From: Diphasiastrum complanatum
Taxonomy: Eukaryota > Streptophyta > Lycopodiopsida > Lycopodiales > Lycopodiaceae
Direction of reading: 5' to 3'
Length of the DNA: 64,000 bases
Assembly (NCBI GenBank): GCA_029204225.1
Contig: CM055095.1
Span: 37,720,597-37,784,596 of the forward strand
The position numbers were made by a program, and so were the translations under genes. Within the stretch, counting starts at the first letter, position 1, and each line of letters begins with the position of its first letter. The notes under the pieces were generated by a model. It had not been told where the DNA came from. It saw only the letters and a list, made by a program, of their open reading frames with translations, and did not search any database. Shown in pieces: positions 1 through 10,882 of this stretch.

Positions 1-1801
1 CATGAAGAGTGCAAACATGCACATTTTTTAAAGAGATAGGCAGCACAGGCTTCCAGTTTGGATCTGCATATTCTCTAGTAATTCTTGTACCCCTAGTTAC
101 ATCTTTTGCCATTTTCATGCAGTACAAACAAAGGTGTTTTGATGTAGCACCGTGAGAGACATTATACATACATTTCAATGTTTTCAAATCACCTGCTAAG
201 TGCCATTCAACATTGAAGTCTTCAACTCATGGAACGTTGAGAAATCCTCCATCCATATGGTCCTTGATGATCCTAGGATAAGATGTCCTTGAGAATATCC
301 ATGATAATATATCATGATCCTCTTTCAGCACCTGTCCAAAGAATTAATCATACTTAGTTTACAATGTATTAATACTATTCAATGAATGTAATGTAATAAT
401 GAGGCTAGTTACCTAAAACGCTGCAACCACCATATATCATTTTCTGACTGGACATTGAATTTGAAATCTTCTTGGTTCTTTGTTTGGGATAGAGCACCAT
501 TCATGAGAGTTTATATTAACTCTTCCATCTTCTACCCTTTCACAATTTCTGGCTCATCTAACTTAATTACTATGATTATTTTGCCATTCACTTTTTCATA
601 GGCTATATCATAGAATGTGATGATGTATCTCAGCAAGTAATTTAGATCAACAAATAAATCGTTTGATGAATTATAGAATATCGATCTTCCATCAGTTTCA
701 TACACCTCCTCAATATGAAATGGAGTTCCAGTGATCTTATGCATACCTATGTTTAATGTATCCCTCTCTTTCTTCAAGTGATATGTCCTAGGGATTGGGA
801 CTTTTCTAATTTGAACTTGCTTAAAATCTCCTCTAATTAGTTTAAATATTGTTGCATATGCTTCCCTACTAATACTTGCAAAATCACAAGCACCCTGAAC
901 TATAGTCTTATCTAAAATATTTCGAATGTCCACCATCAAAGACTCTGCTATTTTACACTTTACATTTGGAATCCTATTGTTCATCATGATACGCTCAGTG
1001 AGTTTGCAAGTCAATATTGTGCCCAATGACATTCCTAGTGTAGCATTGTCTTTAATATTCCGAGGAGCTACTAATGCAGATCTGCAAAAAAAACAGATAG
1101 TTAACAGAATATCACCATAGCTGAAATTAAATCTAAATGTCATTGAAAAACTTACAAAATTTAGAATATGTTTACTTGAATGCACGGATCCTTCTATTTC
1201 GATAACCTCCTTTTGAAAGCGTTTGAATATCCTTGCAACTTTGTCGCTTTCGCTTCTTACTTTCAGCCTTCTTCTTTACCAAATCCACATCCTTCAGTAA
1301 TTGTAAGTTTTCAATACGAATAGACTGTAAGACTGATTGCATTTGCTCTAGTTCTGATTTGATATTGATTGCTATCTTTTGTAATGATTCATTATTTTTT
1401 TTAAGTTGTTCATTTTCTTCTAACGTCTTTTGGAGATGACAATCTCTATTCTGACAATACGAGGATATCCAAATTAACTCACCTTCTAAAAAGTGACCTT
1501 TATTCATATAGAGTTGTTTTCCATGGTTTTGCAATCTTTCATAATATCCAAGTAATCCACTATGCCCATTGCATATCCATGTAACTAAATGAATTATTGA
1601 AGAGAATGTGGGATGTGTCAAAGTGCTTGGATCTTGTGGATATAATGTTCCATTTGTCCACAAATCCATGTTTTTCTTTCCTTCTGCCCTGTAATGAGAA
1701 CGATCTTCAGCAGATATTTGAACTCCTTTGCCTCCTCTTCTCTGCAAAGGTGCCAAATCAACAGGGATATCCACATGTAGATGATATAATGTCATCATCA
1801 A
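1..1801 (-). pseudogene. Transposase-like gene, copy A (3' end beyond window edge)
   Basis: Reading right to left, the protein has a short N-terminal region (MDLWTNGTLYPQDP), a lysine/glutamate-rich coiled coil (about 1240-1440), a middle domain (KIIIVIKLDEPE near 560-600) and, after an intron near 345-413, a segment with AGDLKTLK, CLYC and NVHVCTLH running off the window at base 1. Acidic residues in that order, a CxxC pair and a late LH motif recall eukaryotic DDE/RNase H-fold transposases, particularly uncharacterised families in animals and plants; this assignment is inference. Copy B at 15993-18345 matches along its whole length and has the same intron position. A TGA stop interrupts the segment before AGDLK, and the intron donor is one base out of phase compared with copy B, so copy A is broken. 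No terminal inverted repeats were found. Confidence 0.6.
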
Positions 1802-2170
1802 AAAAATAATAGAGTAATCAGTTGCATCAAAGTACTATGACCAGATTCTATGAAGCAAAACAAAATACTCATCTTTGATTATATTATATACTATGTACGA
1901 TCAATCCAATCTCCATGCTTGTATGCTTGATTCAAATTTGGAAATGCCGCTCATTTTTTCATTTTTTCCATTCTCGTGGAAGGAATGCATATGTAAACAT
2001 TTTGCAATTTTTCCTGATTCGAATTTGGGGATGGCGGTCATATTCTAGATCCAATGAAAATTTTGCCCTTTTCGTAACCAATGGAGGGAATATTTTTGAA
2101 TTTAGTCAAGTTATACTGCGAACTGTTAACAGTTCTTAACTGTGACTATAGACACTGTGGTTAGATCATT
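1802..2170. other. Spacer between transposase-like gene A and copia fragment
   Basis: No gene seen. Two imperfect copies of a short segment, gattcaaatttggaaatgc near 1930 and gattcgaatttggggatgg near 2016, suggest a small old duplication. Confidence 0.4.
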
Positions 2171-4050
2171 GGGAGTTGGGGAGGCCTTGGGAGTGGTGTG
2201 GGCAAACAAATAAACAATATTGAAAAAAAGAAAGATAGATCAAAGCTCAAGTGCTTCTATTGTGACATCAAAGGACACTTTGCAAGTGAGTGCTACAAGA
2301 AGAAGAGAGATCAAGGAGACAAGCAAGGTAATCTTACTCTTGATGAGGATGGTTTGGATGTTCAAGATGCAAATGATGATGTTTTTGTGATGTCTTCATG
2401 TATGCTTGCTAATGATGGAGATCTAGATCCATGGTGGATTGATAGTGGAGGAAGTTCACACAATGTGACTTTTCACAAAGAGTATTTCACTTCTTTGTTG
2501 GCATATGGAGATGACAAGAGGGTGATCTACACGGCCAATGATGGTGAGTGTGCAATCAAAGGGATTGTCACAATTTATATTTCTCTCTCTACAAATAGGA
2601 ATGTTCATTTGGAGGATGTCTTGTTTATTCCATCTATTACCAAGAATTTGCTTAGTGTGAGTCAATTGCTAAGTAAGGGCCTCAAAGTTGAGTTTGATGG
2701 AGATGCTTGTATGATCAAAAGGAAGGATGTCTTGATTGGAAAAGGTAAAAGACAAGTTGTTCAAACTAGATGCTTGTGTTATTGGTAACCAAGTTGGATG
2801 TGTTGCAAGAGAGCAAATACCTATTCAAGAGGTTTGGCATAAAAGGATGGGACACCTTAACTTCAAGTCATTGGAGGTAATGGCTAGAAAGAAGGTTGTG
2901 ATAGGTCTTCCAAGTTCCTTAAGTGGCATCAATCATGTTTGTGAGTCTTGTGCATTGTCTAAGTCACATAGACTACCTTATGCTAGGTCTACATCTAGAT
3001 CTACAAAGCCTTTTCAACTTGTACATTCGGATATTCATGGAATTACTACAATTAACAATAGTGGAGCTAAGATGTATGTAACTTTCATTGATGATTTTAG
3101 TAGATTTTGTTGGATCTATCTACTAAAGAGCAAAGATGAAGTGTGTGATGTCTTTGTTAAGTTCAATAATGCAAGGGAGAACCCATTTTCCACAAGGATC
3201 AAGTGCTTAAGGAGTGAAAATGGTGTTGAGTACATATCTACCAAGCTCCAAGCCTTTTGTGATGAGCATGGGAGGAGTATACAACACCAAGGACCCCACA
3301 ACAAAATGGAGTGGCAGAAAGGAAGAATAGGACTTTATGTGAAAGTGCTAAAGCCATGAGGTTAATTGCTAATCTTGATAAACCATTTTGGGATCAAGCT
3401 TTGTTGTGTGCCAATTTCTTGTGCAATAGGTGGCCGAGTGCTATTTTGGATGGAAGGACACCCTTTGAGATGCTATTCAAGAGGAGGCCAAGTGTCAACT
3501 TTCTAAGAACTTTTGGATGCACATGCTATGTCAACATTACTCTTGATGTTAGGACCAAGGAGGATCCATCTTCAAGAAAGGTATTTAATTTGTTGGATAT
3601 AGTGAGGTGAGTAAAGCCTACAAAGTTTATATTCCTACTACTAACAAAGTGATTGTTGGTAGAGATGTCATGGGGAAACATTCCAAAAGTGTCTTCAAGT
3701 ACTATTGATGATGATGTGGATGGATCTAACATTCTTGATGTTGATGTAAAGGATCCTACTTTAGATGGTGATGATGATGGACCTTCATCAAGTCAAAAGC
3801 CAAGGAGAACGTCAAGGGAAAGACAAGTACCTTCAAGGCTCACATATGATGAAAAAGGCATGGTAAGCAAGTAGTTTTTGGAAATTATTTTGCTTTCCTA
3901 ACCTCTTTTGATGAACCTACAAGTGTAGATGAAGCAAGGAAATAATAGGAGTGGATCCAAGCAATGGATCTTGAGTATCAAGCTCTTATGAAGAATGGAA
4001 CATAGAGATTGATGGAATCACCTAAGGACAAGAAAGCTATTGGATGTTTT
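2171..4050 (+). mobile_element. Ty1/copia fragment: gag end, protease, integrase, RT start
   Basis: The ORF at 2198-2788 holds a CCHC zinc knuckle (CFYCDIKGHFASEC) and the protease motif WWIDSGGSSHN. After a frame change, 2736-3359 carries the GAG-pre-integrase zinc-binding region (VWHKRMGHLNFKS ... CESCALSKSH) and the integrase core (HSDIHG, then LRSENGVEY where copia normally has SDNG). A second shift leads to MAERKNRTLCESAKAM at 3311 and an acidic linker ending PSRLTYDEKG near 3860. The first residues of reverse transcriptase (WIQAMDLEYQALMKNG) appear near 3950 and the match ends by about 4050. The linker and gag resemble the element at 40864-45217, so both belong to one family. No LTR is seen at either end; this is a truncated, frameshifted remnant. 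Confidence 0.85.
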
Positions 4051-5335
4051 CATGATTTTACAGCAAGTAATGGATATGGAAAACAATGTTTGTTCAAAGA
4101 CTTTTATGATCAAGTTGATGATCAAGAGGTTCATCTCAAAGGGCTTCAACAAGGCAAAAGAGAAGTTGGCAATTTGGAGCTAGTCAAGAGCATCAAAGGA
4201 GAGGTAATTGACAAAGATGTTATGGATATGTTTTTGTAGGTTATTGAAGACCCAAGTAAAGTCAAAGGGGCAGCAAGGAAGTGTTGTTCAAGTCTACTTT
4301 ACTTGTTCTATCTCATGTTTGAGCATTTTCATGTGGATGTGTACAAATTGTCAAAATATGGTAAAACTAGCTAAATTGGTGAGCGTCATTTTGATGTTGG
4401 ATTTGTATTAGCATTCTTGGCTGGTTTTGTTGATGGAAATAAAGCTATGGGAGGTTCATTATGTCACTCATTCATGGTCAAGTCATCAAGGTATGATGAT
4501 ATCTTGAGGCGGGATGGAGATGGAGGCTCATTCATGGAGTTTCATGGTGGATACATGGCAACAAAGGGCAAAGGAGGAGGAGACATGCAAGAAAATGTTG
4601 ATCACTCACATTTATTATTTGTTTGCTGTATTTTTTCACAGAGTTAAAAGTTGATAGCATGGAGGAATCATCTCATTTACATTCTATGTGATTCTTCATG
4701 GCATATTGAGGTGCAATATCATTTTGTGAGGGAGCAAGTCATTGCAAAGGAGGGGGGTATCGGGTGGCCTGAGACTCAAAACTTCACCTTGAACTGGATT
4801 GGGAAGCTGATCAGTCTTGGACATTTGCTTCGCTCTAGCCATAACAAGAATCTAACAATGGCTTGCCAACAATCCAAAAGATGGTGATGAAGCTCAAAAA
4901 TAAAAAATGTACGAAATGAATATTGGACTTATGCACAACTAGTAAAATAGGTACCTTATGGGCGTCTAGAGGTGCGCATTAATCAGATATGCAAAAACTA
5001 GAAAAAAGAAAGTGTCCAGATTGGGATTCAATGAAATTCATATAGAGTTTATCCCACACGTGTGCAACTTTGAAATACACGTGTTGAATATTTACTTGTT
5101 AAAATAAATGCATGGACAAGTGGCATGATATTATTCCTTGAATTCTAACATGTCAATAACCGTCATCATTAGGATTTTGACACCTGACAATTGTCATACT
5201 AATAAGCACATGCCATGTGTCCAAATATAGAATTTGTGCGCATGCTTTTATTTCATGCGTCTGTGCCAAAATGTGGACTAAACTAATATCTCAATGTAAT
5301 TAGGTAGACCATTGTTCAAAAATATTCTTAAAAAA
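4051..5335. other. Region without a recognisable gene
   Basis: Short open frames at 4009-4239, 4417-4647 and 4651-4887 have no recognisable motif; they may be decayed sequence downstream of the copia fragment. From 4890 to 5335 the sequence is AT-rich with no coding signal and is upstream of gene X copy 1. Confidence 0.4.
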
Positions 5336-5341
5336 GAAAAA

Positions 5342-5350
5342 CTATAAATA
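5342..5350 (+). promoter_or_regulatory. TATA box of gene X copy 1
   Basis: The sequence ctataaata matches a plant TATA box and lies about 45 bases upstream of the ATG at 5394, following AT-rich DNA. No other promoter element was identified. Confidence 0.5.
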
Positions 5351-5393
5351 TGAGACACCTTCCTCATTTTCACAACTCTAGTTTTGCTTTTTT

Positions 5394-6799
5394 ATGTTCA
5401 AGAACTTTTCTGCATTAGTCACTTTATGTGAATTAGTTGTTTTTCTAACAGTTTTAGACCACCTACGACTATTCTATACCATCATGGAGAATGCTAGGAT
5501 TGAGGTTTCAAGACTTCTAGTTGGTATAGAGTTTGAACATCAGATTGATAGGATATTGCCCATCTTCTGTGCCACAATAGATACACTTGCCACCTCCAGA
5601 GCTAACTCAGAAAGTGTGTCATTTGTCATGGATTATATAAATACAACACTTTTTCCGTATAGTGTAAAAGTTTCTGATTCTGATATTGCATGGATTCCAT
5701 ACAACTTACTAACATACATATGGAAGGGTGATAGACAATTTGTAACTAGAATCAAGAGATTTGTGCATAATCATTCTAGAAATCACTATAGAATTCTGAT
5801 AGTTGAGGAGCAGCATAGGGATAATTTGTTGAACATTGGATCAAAGATCATTTCAGGTGAGATGGTCTCTGTGTTCTTTGTTTTTGAGCATACAACTGTT
5901 CCAATGCCTACTGACTCACAGGAGGCCACTTTATGCCATGATGAGCATCCAATAAATGAAGAAGAAGAAAGAGCACTCTCCTTGCAACAATTTTCTGAGT
6001 TGTCTCAACAAACTAGTGATGCAAACAATAGATTGCTGCAAATTAGGAGCCTCTCCAATCATCATTAATGATAGAGACTACATTTTTTATCATGATCTAC
6101 AACATGTTCTCCATCTCCGAGAGGACAAACTACTAAGTGCGCTGCTGAAATTGTAGAATAGAGCCAATATATATGATCACACAGTGATTGATTATACCTT
6201 CTAGAAGTTGTGTCCGACAAATGAGGATGGCACAGGCAAAATGGCATTGGCAAAAATCCTGACAGAGCTTTGAAACGCTGGTCCCTCTTCTGAGGTGACT
6301 CACCAAGATCCAAAAGAGTACGATTTCACTCAACCGGAGGGACAACAAGGAAGCATTAACCTGAGTGACACTACAAAAGCTGATGAGGGGACACATGGCG
6401 CCATTGAAATCGATGCTTACACAGCTAGAGCAATGAGAGTGAGAAAAACCAGGGAGAGTGACTCCAAGGATGTTTCCTTGGTGCACAGGGGACACAGGGC
6501 GCCATTGAAATTGATGCTTACGCAACTAGAGCAATGAGAGTCTGCTTAAGTGCAAATCATTGTGCAAACATATTGCACAGGTGGAGCTAGCAAAAGGATA
6601 TAATAAAACACATTGTATTTTAAGAAGCGTAGTTGTAAATGATCTGAGCTCAAGCTTCGAGTCTAGGCTAGTGATTGGAGCAGCCACTGGCCCATTTTCC
6701 AAAGAATTTGATGCTCATATTATTACATCATAAATTCTTAAGCATACACTACTGTCAAGTGAGAGGAAGGCTATTATGTACCAAAAGCTCAATGAATAA
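5394..6799 (+). pseudogene. Gene X, copy 1 (unknown protein, partner of H3-like gene)
   Basis: Not recognised. An open frame of 224 codons from 5394 is followed, after a frame change near 6045, by a block that matches gene X copy 2 at 49013-50015: PIIINDRDYIFYHDLQHVL against PIIIDGQEYVFMHDLQHIL, then a MALAKILTEL/KALARVLCQL block, AIEIDAYTARAMR/AVEIDDFAMRRGD, and CILRSVVVNDL/CVLRKAILNNL near 6625. Two TAG stops and one TGA interrupt the middle block, and a segment is duplicated (6389-6541). The terminal stop is near 6799. The first 224 residues have no visible counterpart in copy 2 and contain no signal peptide or known motif; the end of that part is glutamine/serine-rich and could form a coiled coil. 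The gene converges on the H3-like gene at 7418-8013. The HDLQHxL block vaguely recalls KilA-N/Bro-N-type DNA-binding modules, but this is a guess. Confidence 0.55.
6389..6541 (+). repeat. Internal direct duplication in gene X copy 1
   Basis: A segment of about 52 bases containing gcgccattgaaat and gatgcttac followed by tagagcaatgagagt occurs at about 6390-6443 and again at about 6485-6541 with few differences, a period of roughly 95 bases. Only one copy of this block (protein IEIDA) is present in gene X copy 2. Confidence 0.7.
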
Positions 6800-6957
6800 A
6801 AAGTCTCTTTGCAATTGTGTGTTTCAAAATTGGTGTTGTGTTCCTATTTGTTCATTATGATTGAAATTATAAAAGCTAATTGCTTATAAAACTAAACTAC
6901 ACAGAAAATCAGTAAAGAGGAAGTCAAGAGGAGTGCGAGATTGGACCCTTTAACATA

Positions 6958-7265
6958 GTCAAAACCAATATTTTCATGCTCCTGCGTGATCACGTAGGAG
7001 CGTGAAAATAATGGTTTTGACTAGGTCAGAGGGTTCAGTCTTGTGCTCCTCTATGATCATGCAGGAGCGCGAAAATAATTGTTTTGACCAGGTTATAGGG
7101 TCCAGTCTTGCGCTACTCCGGGATCACGTAGGAGCGCAAATTTAGGGGTTTTGAGCTGTTCAAAGGGTCCACTCTTGCGCTCCTTCGTGATTACGCAGGA
7201 GCGCAAATATAGGTGTGTTGACCAGGTCAGAGGGCCTACTTTCGCGCTCCTCCATGATCAGCTTA
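6958..7265. repeat. Tandem hairpin array between gene X and the H3-like gene
   Basis: Four full units and one partial unit with spacing of 66-68 bases (unit cores at 6978, 7044, 7112, 7179 and 7246). Each unit has a near-perfect palindrome of the form gctcctgcgtgatcacgtag followed by gagc, then an A/T-rich spacer and a ttttgac-aggtcagaggg block. It fills the gap between two convergent 3' ends. A smaller, related arrangement sits at the same place in the second cassette (48791-48893). Confidence 0.75.
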
Positions 7266-7417
7266 TAGGATTCATAATATAAATTTGCATCACACGAGTG
7301 TGAAAAATCTGCACTATGAAATATGCATCAGATGTATATGGAAAATTGGCCCTTAGGGCTTCCATTGTATATGAACAATGTACATTTGAAACAGAGTGGC
7401 ATTGGGCCTATTCCAAT

Positions 7418-8013
7418 CTACAATTTCCTAATTTTCATGGCCAACATTAAGTCACATGGCATGAGTGTCACTCGCTTGGCATATTGGGCACAGAGGTAGG
7501 CATCTTCGAATAGTGTAGTGAGCTGATTCTTAGTAGCCTCCTATAGTGCAGATACAACCTCACTCGTGATCTTGTAGTCTAGAAATTGTCCATAATTTTT
7601 TTGATCACTCTAAAAAATGGTGTTCGAAGAAGCAAGAGATTGGTGTTGTTTTGGTACTCTCTTCCATAAATCTAGGTTGGCATTGGTTGCGTTGCAGCCG
7701 AAGATGCACCACCGGTAGCAGGTTGAGATACAACAGTAGTAGTGGCATTGTCGAGATTAAGAAGATCTTCGACGTCCGTGGGCACTATTCCCACAACCTG
7801 AACCTCAGAGTCTATGAAATTACGAACATCTTCCTTCGTTGGTGTGGGGATCCGAGGTGTAGTTGGAGAGCTCAACATGACACGGGCTGCCATGCGAAGA
7901 TTTCTTAAAATTTCATTGCGCCTGATACTCTGAAGCTGTTGCGCAGTAACCCTGAACCTGTTAGGCGCCCTTGCTGTTTGCTTTGTCCTAGCCATGTGCT
8001 TACTTCTAGCCAT
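7418..8013 (-). pseudogene. Long-tailed histone H3-like gene, copy 1
   Basis: Starts MARSKHMARTKQTAR; residues from the second Met match the first eight residues of mature histone H3 (ARTKQTAR). An alternative start is therefore 7995. A tail of about 100 residues follows, with PTPTKEDVRNFIDSEV and DLLNLDNATTTV, neither known from H3. The end is an H3 histone fold: YQNNTNLLLLRTPFFRVIKK (alpha-N/alpha-1 region), then after a one-base frameshift ITSEVVSAL-stop-EATKNQL and LFEDAYLCAQYAKRVTLMP (alpha-2 and loop 2), ending MKIRKL at a TAG. Canonical H3 has YQKSTELLI, ALQEA and LCAIHAKRVTIMP at these places. Two premature TAG codons; the second replaces the Gln of ALQEA. Total about 190 codons against 136 for H3. 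Broken here, but the pattern of a conserved tail and fold shared with copy 2 shows it derives from a real protein family. Confidence 0.8.
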
Positions 8014-8136
8014 AAACAGTTCAAAATATACTAGGAAGACCTTAATTACGCTAAAAAGATCTTACTGGAAAGATGAAAAAATCTACGAAATTACGCTCTC
8101 CTCTATTGGTAAAATTGAAAAATGAATGGTAAAATT

Positions 8137-8146
8137 CTTTATATAT
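8137..8146 (-). promoter_or_regulatory. TATA box of H3-like copy 1
   Basis: On the minus strand the sequence atatataaag lies about 124 bases upstream of the first ATG (8013). The H3-like copy 2 has a TATA box at almost the same distance. No plant histone octamer motif (CGCGGATC) was seen nearby. Confidence 0.5.
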
Positions 8147-8769
8147 CATTTGGCCCATGCATACTAAAGTTCAACTAGCATGTTTTGGCCTTGTATAGCT
8201 TAATGCAAGCTTTTTGGGCAATAGCAGATATGTGCAAATAGTGAGGTAGAGAGATCCCTCACAATTAGTTCGACGCACAAGTTCGATATTTGGTTTTTGG
8301 AATATTCTCAAGAATATTCTTCATGAATATTAATTTCAAAGGAATATTTCTTTTTTGTATAGTTATAAAGTGGCTAGAATATTTTAATATTCGACGACAC
8401 ATTTATTTCATGATCCATTCTAGTGACACGTGTACAAATCAGACAGTGTATAAATATCAATTCAACGCCAACACAAAATTTTTAGTAATTTTTTCATTCT
8501 ACCCTTGTTTACGTGTCGTACATATCGTTCTTTTCCGCAGTTTCTTGAAACTTTAATATTGCTTTTGATCACTGCGCACATGTTCGATACATACAAGTAA
8601 TCTTCTATTTTTTTGTGCTAATATTACATTAACCCAATGTCTTTACGTAGGCTTGATCCGGTTATCGTGCTCTCTTCATTTCTCAACGATTTTGGTATTG
8701 AAGCTGGGTGTTGGAGAGAGAGGGGGAGAATAAATAATTGACGAACACGAACGAGAAACGAACTCGAAC
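8147..8769. other. Spacer between the cassette and the copia element
   Basis: AT-rich, with several gaatatt/aatattc repeats near 8297-8390 and no recognisable gene. The edge of the cassette lies somewhere in this stretch but no terminal repeat marks it. Confidence 0.4.
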
Positions 8770-9129
8770 ACGAAACAAACTCGAACAGACCGCCGTTGAA
8801 GAAGAATGTAAATCCAGATGTGGATTTATGATTGTCTGCATCTCCTCCCCAGCTTGCATCAGAATAGCCACTGAGTTGATGAAGATTGTTGTTGTTGACA
8901 TCTCCATAGCAGATGCACTGGTTCATGGTAGCTCGAATACATCTCATGACTCGAATAAGAGCCTTCTAATGGGTAATGCTAGGATTAGCCATATATTGGC
9001 TGAGTGAGCTTACAACAAAAGAGATACCTGATCTTGTACAGACCATTGCATACATGAGAGATCCAAGTATCTATTGATACGGATATTCTCTCATCTGCTC
9101 CTCTTCCTGCTTGGTATGGGGACATTGGT

Positions 9130-9919
9130 CCTTCTACAAATGTAGGCCTGGATCCATTGGTGAGTGAGCTAATTTACAATTCATCAAATTGTATATGTTA
9201 AGAACATTGTGAAGATACCTTTGTTGAGTGATGTAAATCAGTCGATTTGCTCTATCTCTGTGGATTTGAATTCCAAGACAGAAGTGAGCTTCGCCTAGAT
9301 CAGTCATGTCAAATTCTGAGAACAACATCTGTTTTGCATCCTTGACCATTTTGGTATTGTTGCTGAAGAGAAACGTATCATCAACGTACAAGGTGATGAT
9401 AATGAAGGATTGCTACACTGACCTTGAATAAATATTGCAATCAACAGTGCTTGGTTTGAATCCTTGTTCAATGAGAAATGTGTTGATCCTCTAAAACCAA
9501 GCTCTGGCAGACTGTTACAAGCCGTACAGTGCTTTGTGGAGTTTACAAACATGAGTTTTCATGCCTTCCAGAACGTATCCTTTGGGCTGGATCATATAGA
9601 TATCTTCTTGTATGACTCCGTTCAAATAGGCTGTTTGTACATCAAGTTGATGTACTTCGAGGTCGGCAGCTACAGCATAAGACCAAAGCATTTGGATCGA
9701 CGAATGTTTGACGACTGGACTAAAAGTCTCACTGTAGTCGACATTCGGGATTTGGGTGAATCCTCGTGCTACTAGTCTAGCTTTCCTTCGATCAATTGCT
9801 CTGTTGGCATTATATTTGATCTTAAAGATCCATTTGCAATCAATAATATTGTAGCCAATAGGAGCTTCAACTAATGACCATGTCTGATTCTTGATCAGAG
9901 AGGAATATTCTCTGTCCAT
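9130..9919 (-). pseudogene. Copia reverse transcriptase domain
   Basis: The frame at 9515-9919 starts MDREYSSLIKNQTWSLVEAP and includes KWIFKIKYNANRAIDRRKAR, YSETFSPVVKHSSIQML and DVQTAYLNG, the usual opening of copia RT. After a frameshift near 9510, the frame at 9134-9391 has MYVDDTFLFSNNTK, containing the catalytic YVDD. The fragment ends near 9130 in the RT/RNase H connection. It copies element RNA into DNA in intact relatives; here it is split by a frameshift and lacks a complete palm. Confidence 0.85.
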
Positions 9920-9946
9920 GGCTTCTCTCCAGAGATCAAAGTCTGG

Positions 9947-10882
9947 TTAGCTGAGTGCCTCTTCGACTGTCGTCAGTTCCTGCATTAAGAAAAATGCAGA
10001 CTCAAAAGTATACCTTGTGGGCTGTGTGCGCACTTGGCTTGATCTTCTGGGATGATTCGACTGATGAACCACTCCTGGGACTTGTTGTTGGGTAGCAGCA
10101 ACATCTTCGTTTGATTTGTTGTCTCGAAGTGGGTCGACAATAGACGTGCTTGAGCCAGAAGCTCGGACTGTCGTGTCAATGGCAGGAGATGTAGGTTCTT
10201 CTTGAGCAATATCCTTGCCTTTGAGGTCGACGAATTGATCCTCGATAAAGATTGTATCTCGGATATACAAGATTTGTTGGGTATCAGGATCATACAGCTT
10301 GTAGGTGTTATTAGACAAAGTATATCCAATCATGATGGTCTTGAGACCTTGGAAGTCCAATTGTAGCCAAGTCCAATTGTAGTCCAATTGTACCTTTGTA
10401 TGAATTGAAGTACTGAGAGTTTGACTAAAGGTAGAAAAACAATGACTTAATTTATACAAGTATCCATGCCTCTTTCCAAGTGCTAGAATCTTGCCAGTCC
10501 TATCAACTACTTTACACTGATCACATTCGAACTCTACTCTATGTCCTAAATCTGCGATTCTGCTTATAGAGAGCAGATTCGTAGATAAATTTGGTACATA
10601 CAGGACTTTAGAGAGTAGCTTAGATTGATCATTTGTAAAACTTAATCTTACAGTGCCTTCACCTTTGATAGCTTGTGTGCTATTGTCACCAAGGTGAACG
10701 AACTTCTGGATACTGTAAGGTGTATAGGACTTGAAATAGCCAATGAGGCTAGTCATGTGCTGAGTGGCTCCGGAATCTAGGAACCAAGAACTGTCCCCAG
10801 ATGCTTCTTGATGGTTGGTCATGAAGGCATCATGATCTGCTTCTTGAATAGGCTGTGGAGCTTCTACACCTACATTTGCCAC
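9947..10882 (-). pseudogene. Copia protease joined in frame to the integrase-RT linker
   Basis: One 311-codon frame. The first half is the aspartic protease region (WFLDSGATQHMTSLIGYF, then VPNLSTNLLSISRIADLG and the C-terminal KRHGYLYKLSH). It then runs straight into the linker that normally follows integrase (IMIGYTLSNNTYKLYDP ... FIEDQFVDLKGKD). The GAG-pre-integrase zinc site and the whole DDE integrase core are missing, yet the frame stays open through the join. At the join (10350-10400) the short sequence tccaattgtag occurs about three times, which looks like breakpoint filler from an internal deletion. Confidence 0.8.

Noticed and set aside
6958-7265. CRISPR array
   Set aside because: Regular spacing, but the spacers are also similar to one another and the host is a plant; this is a tandem repeat.
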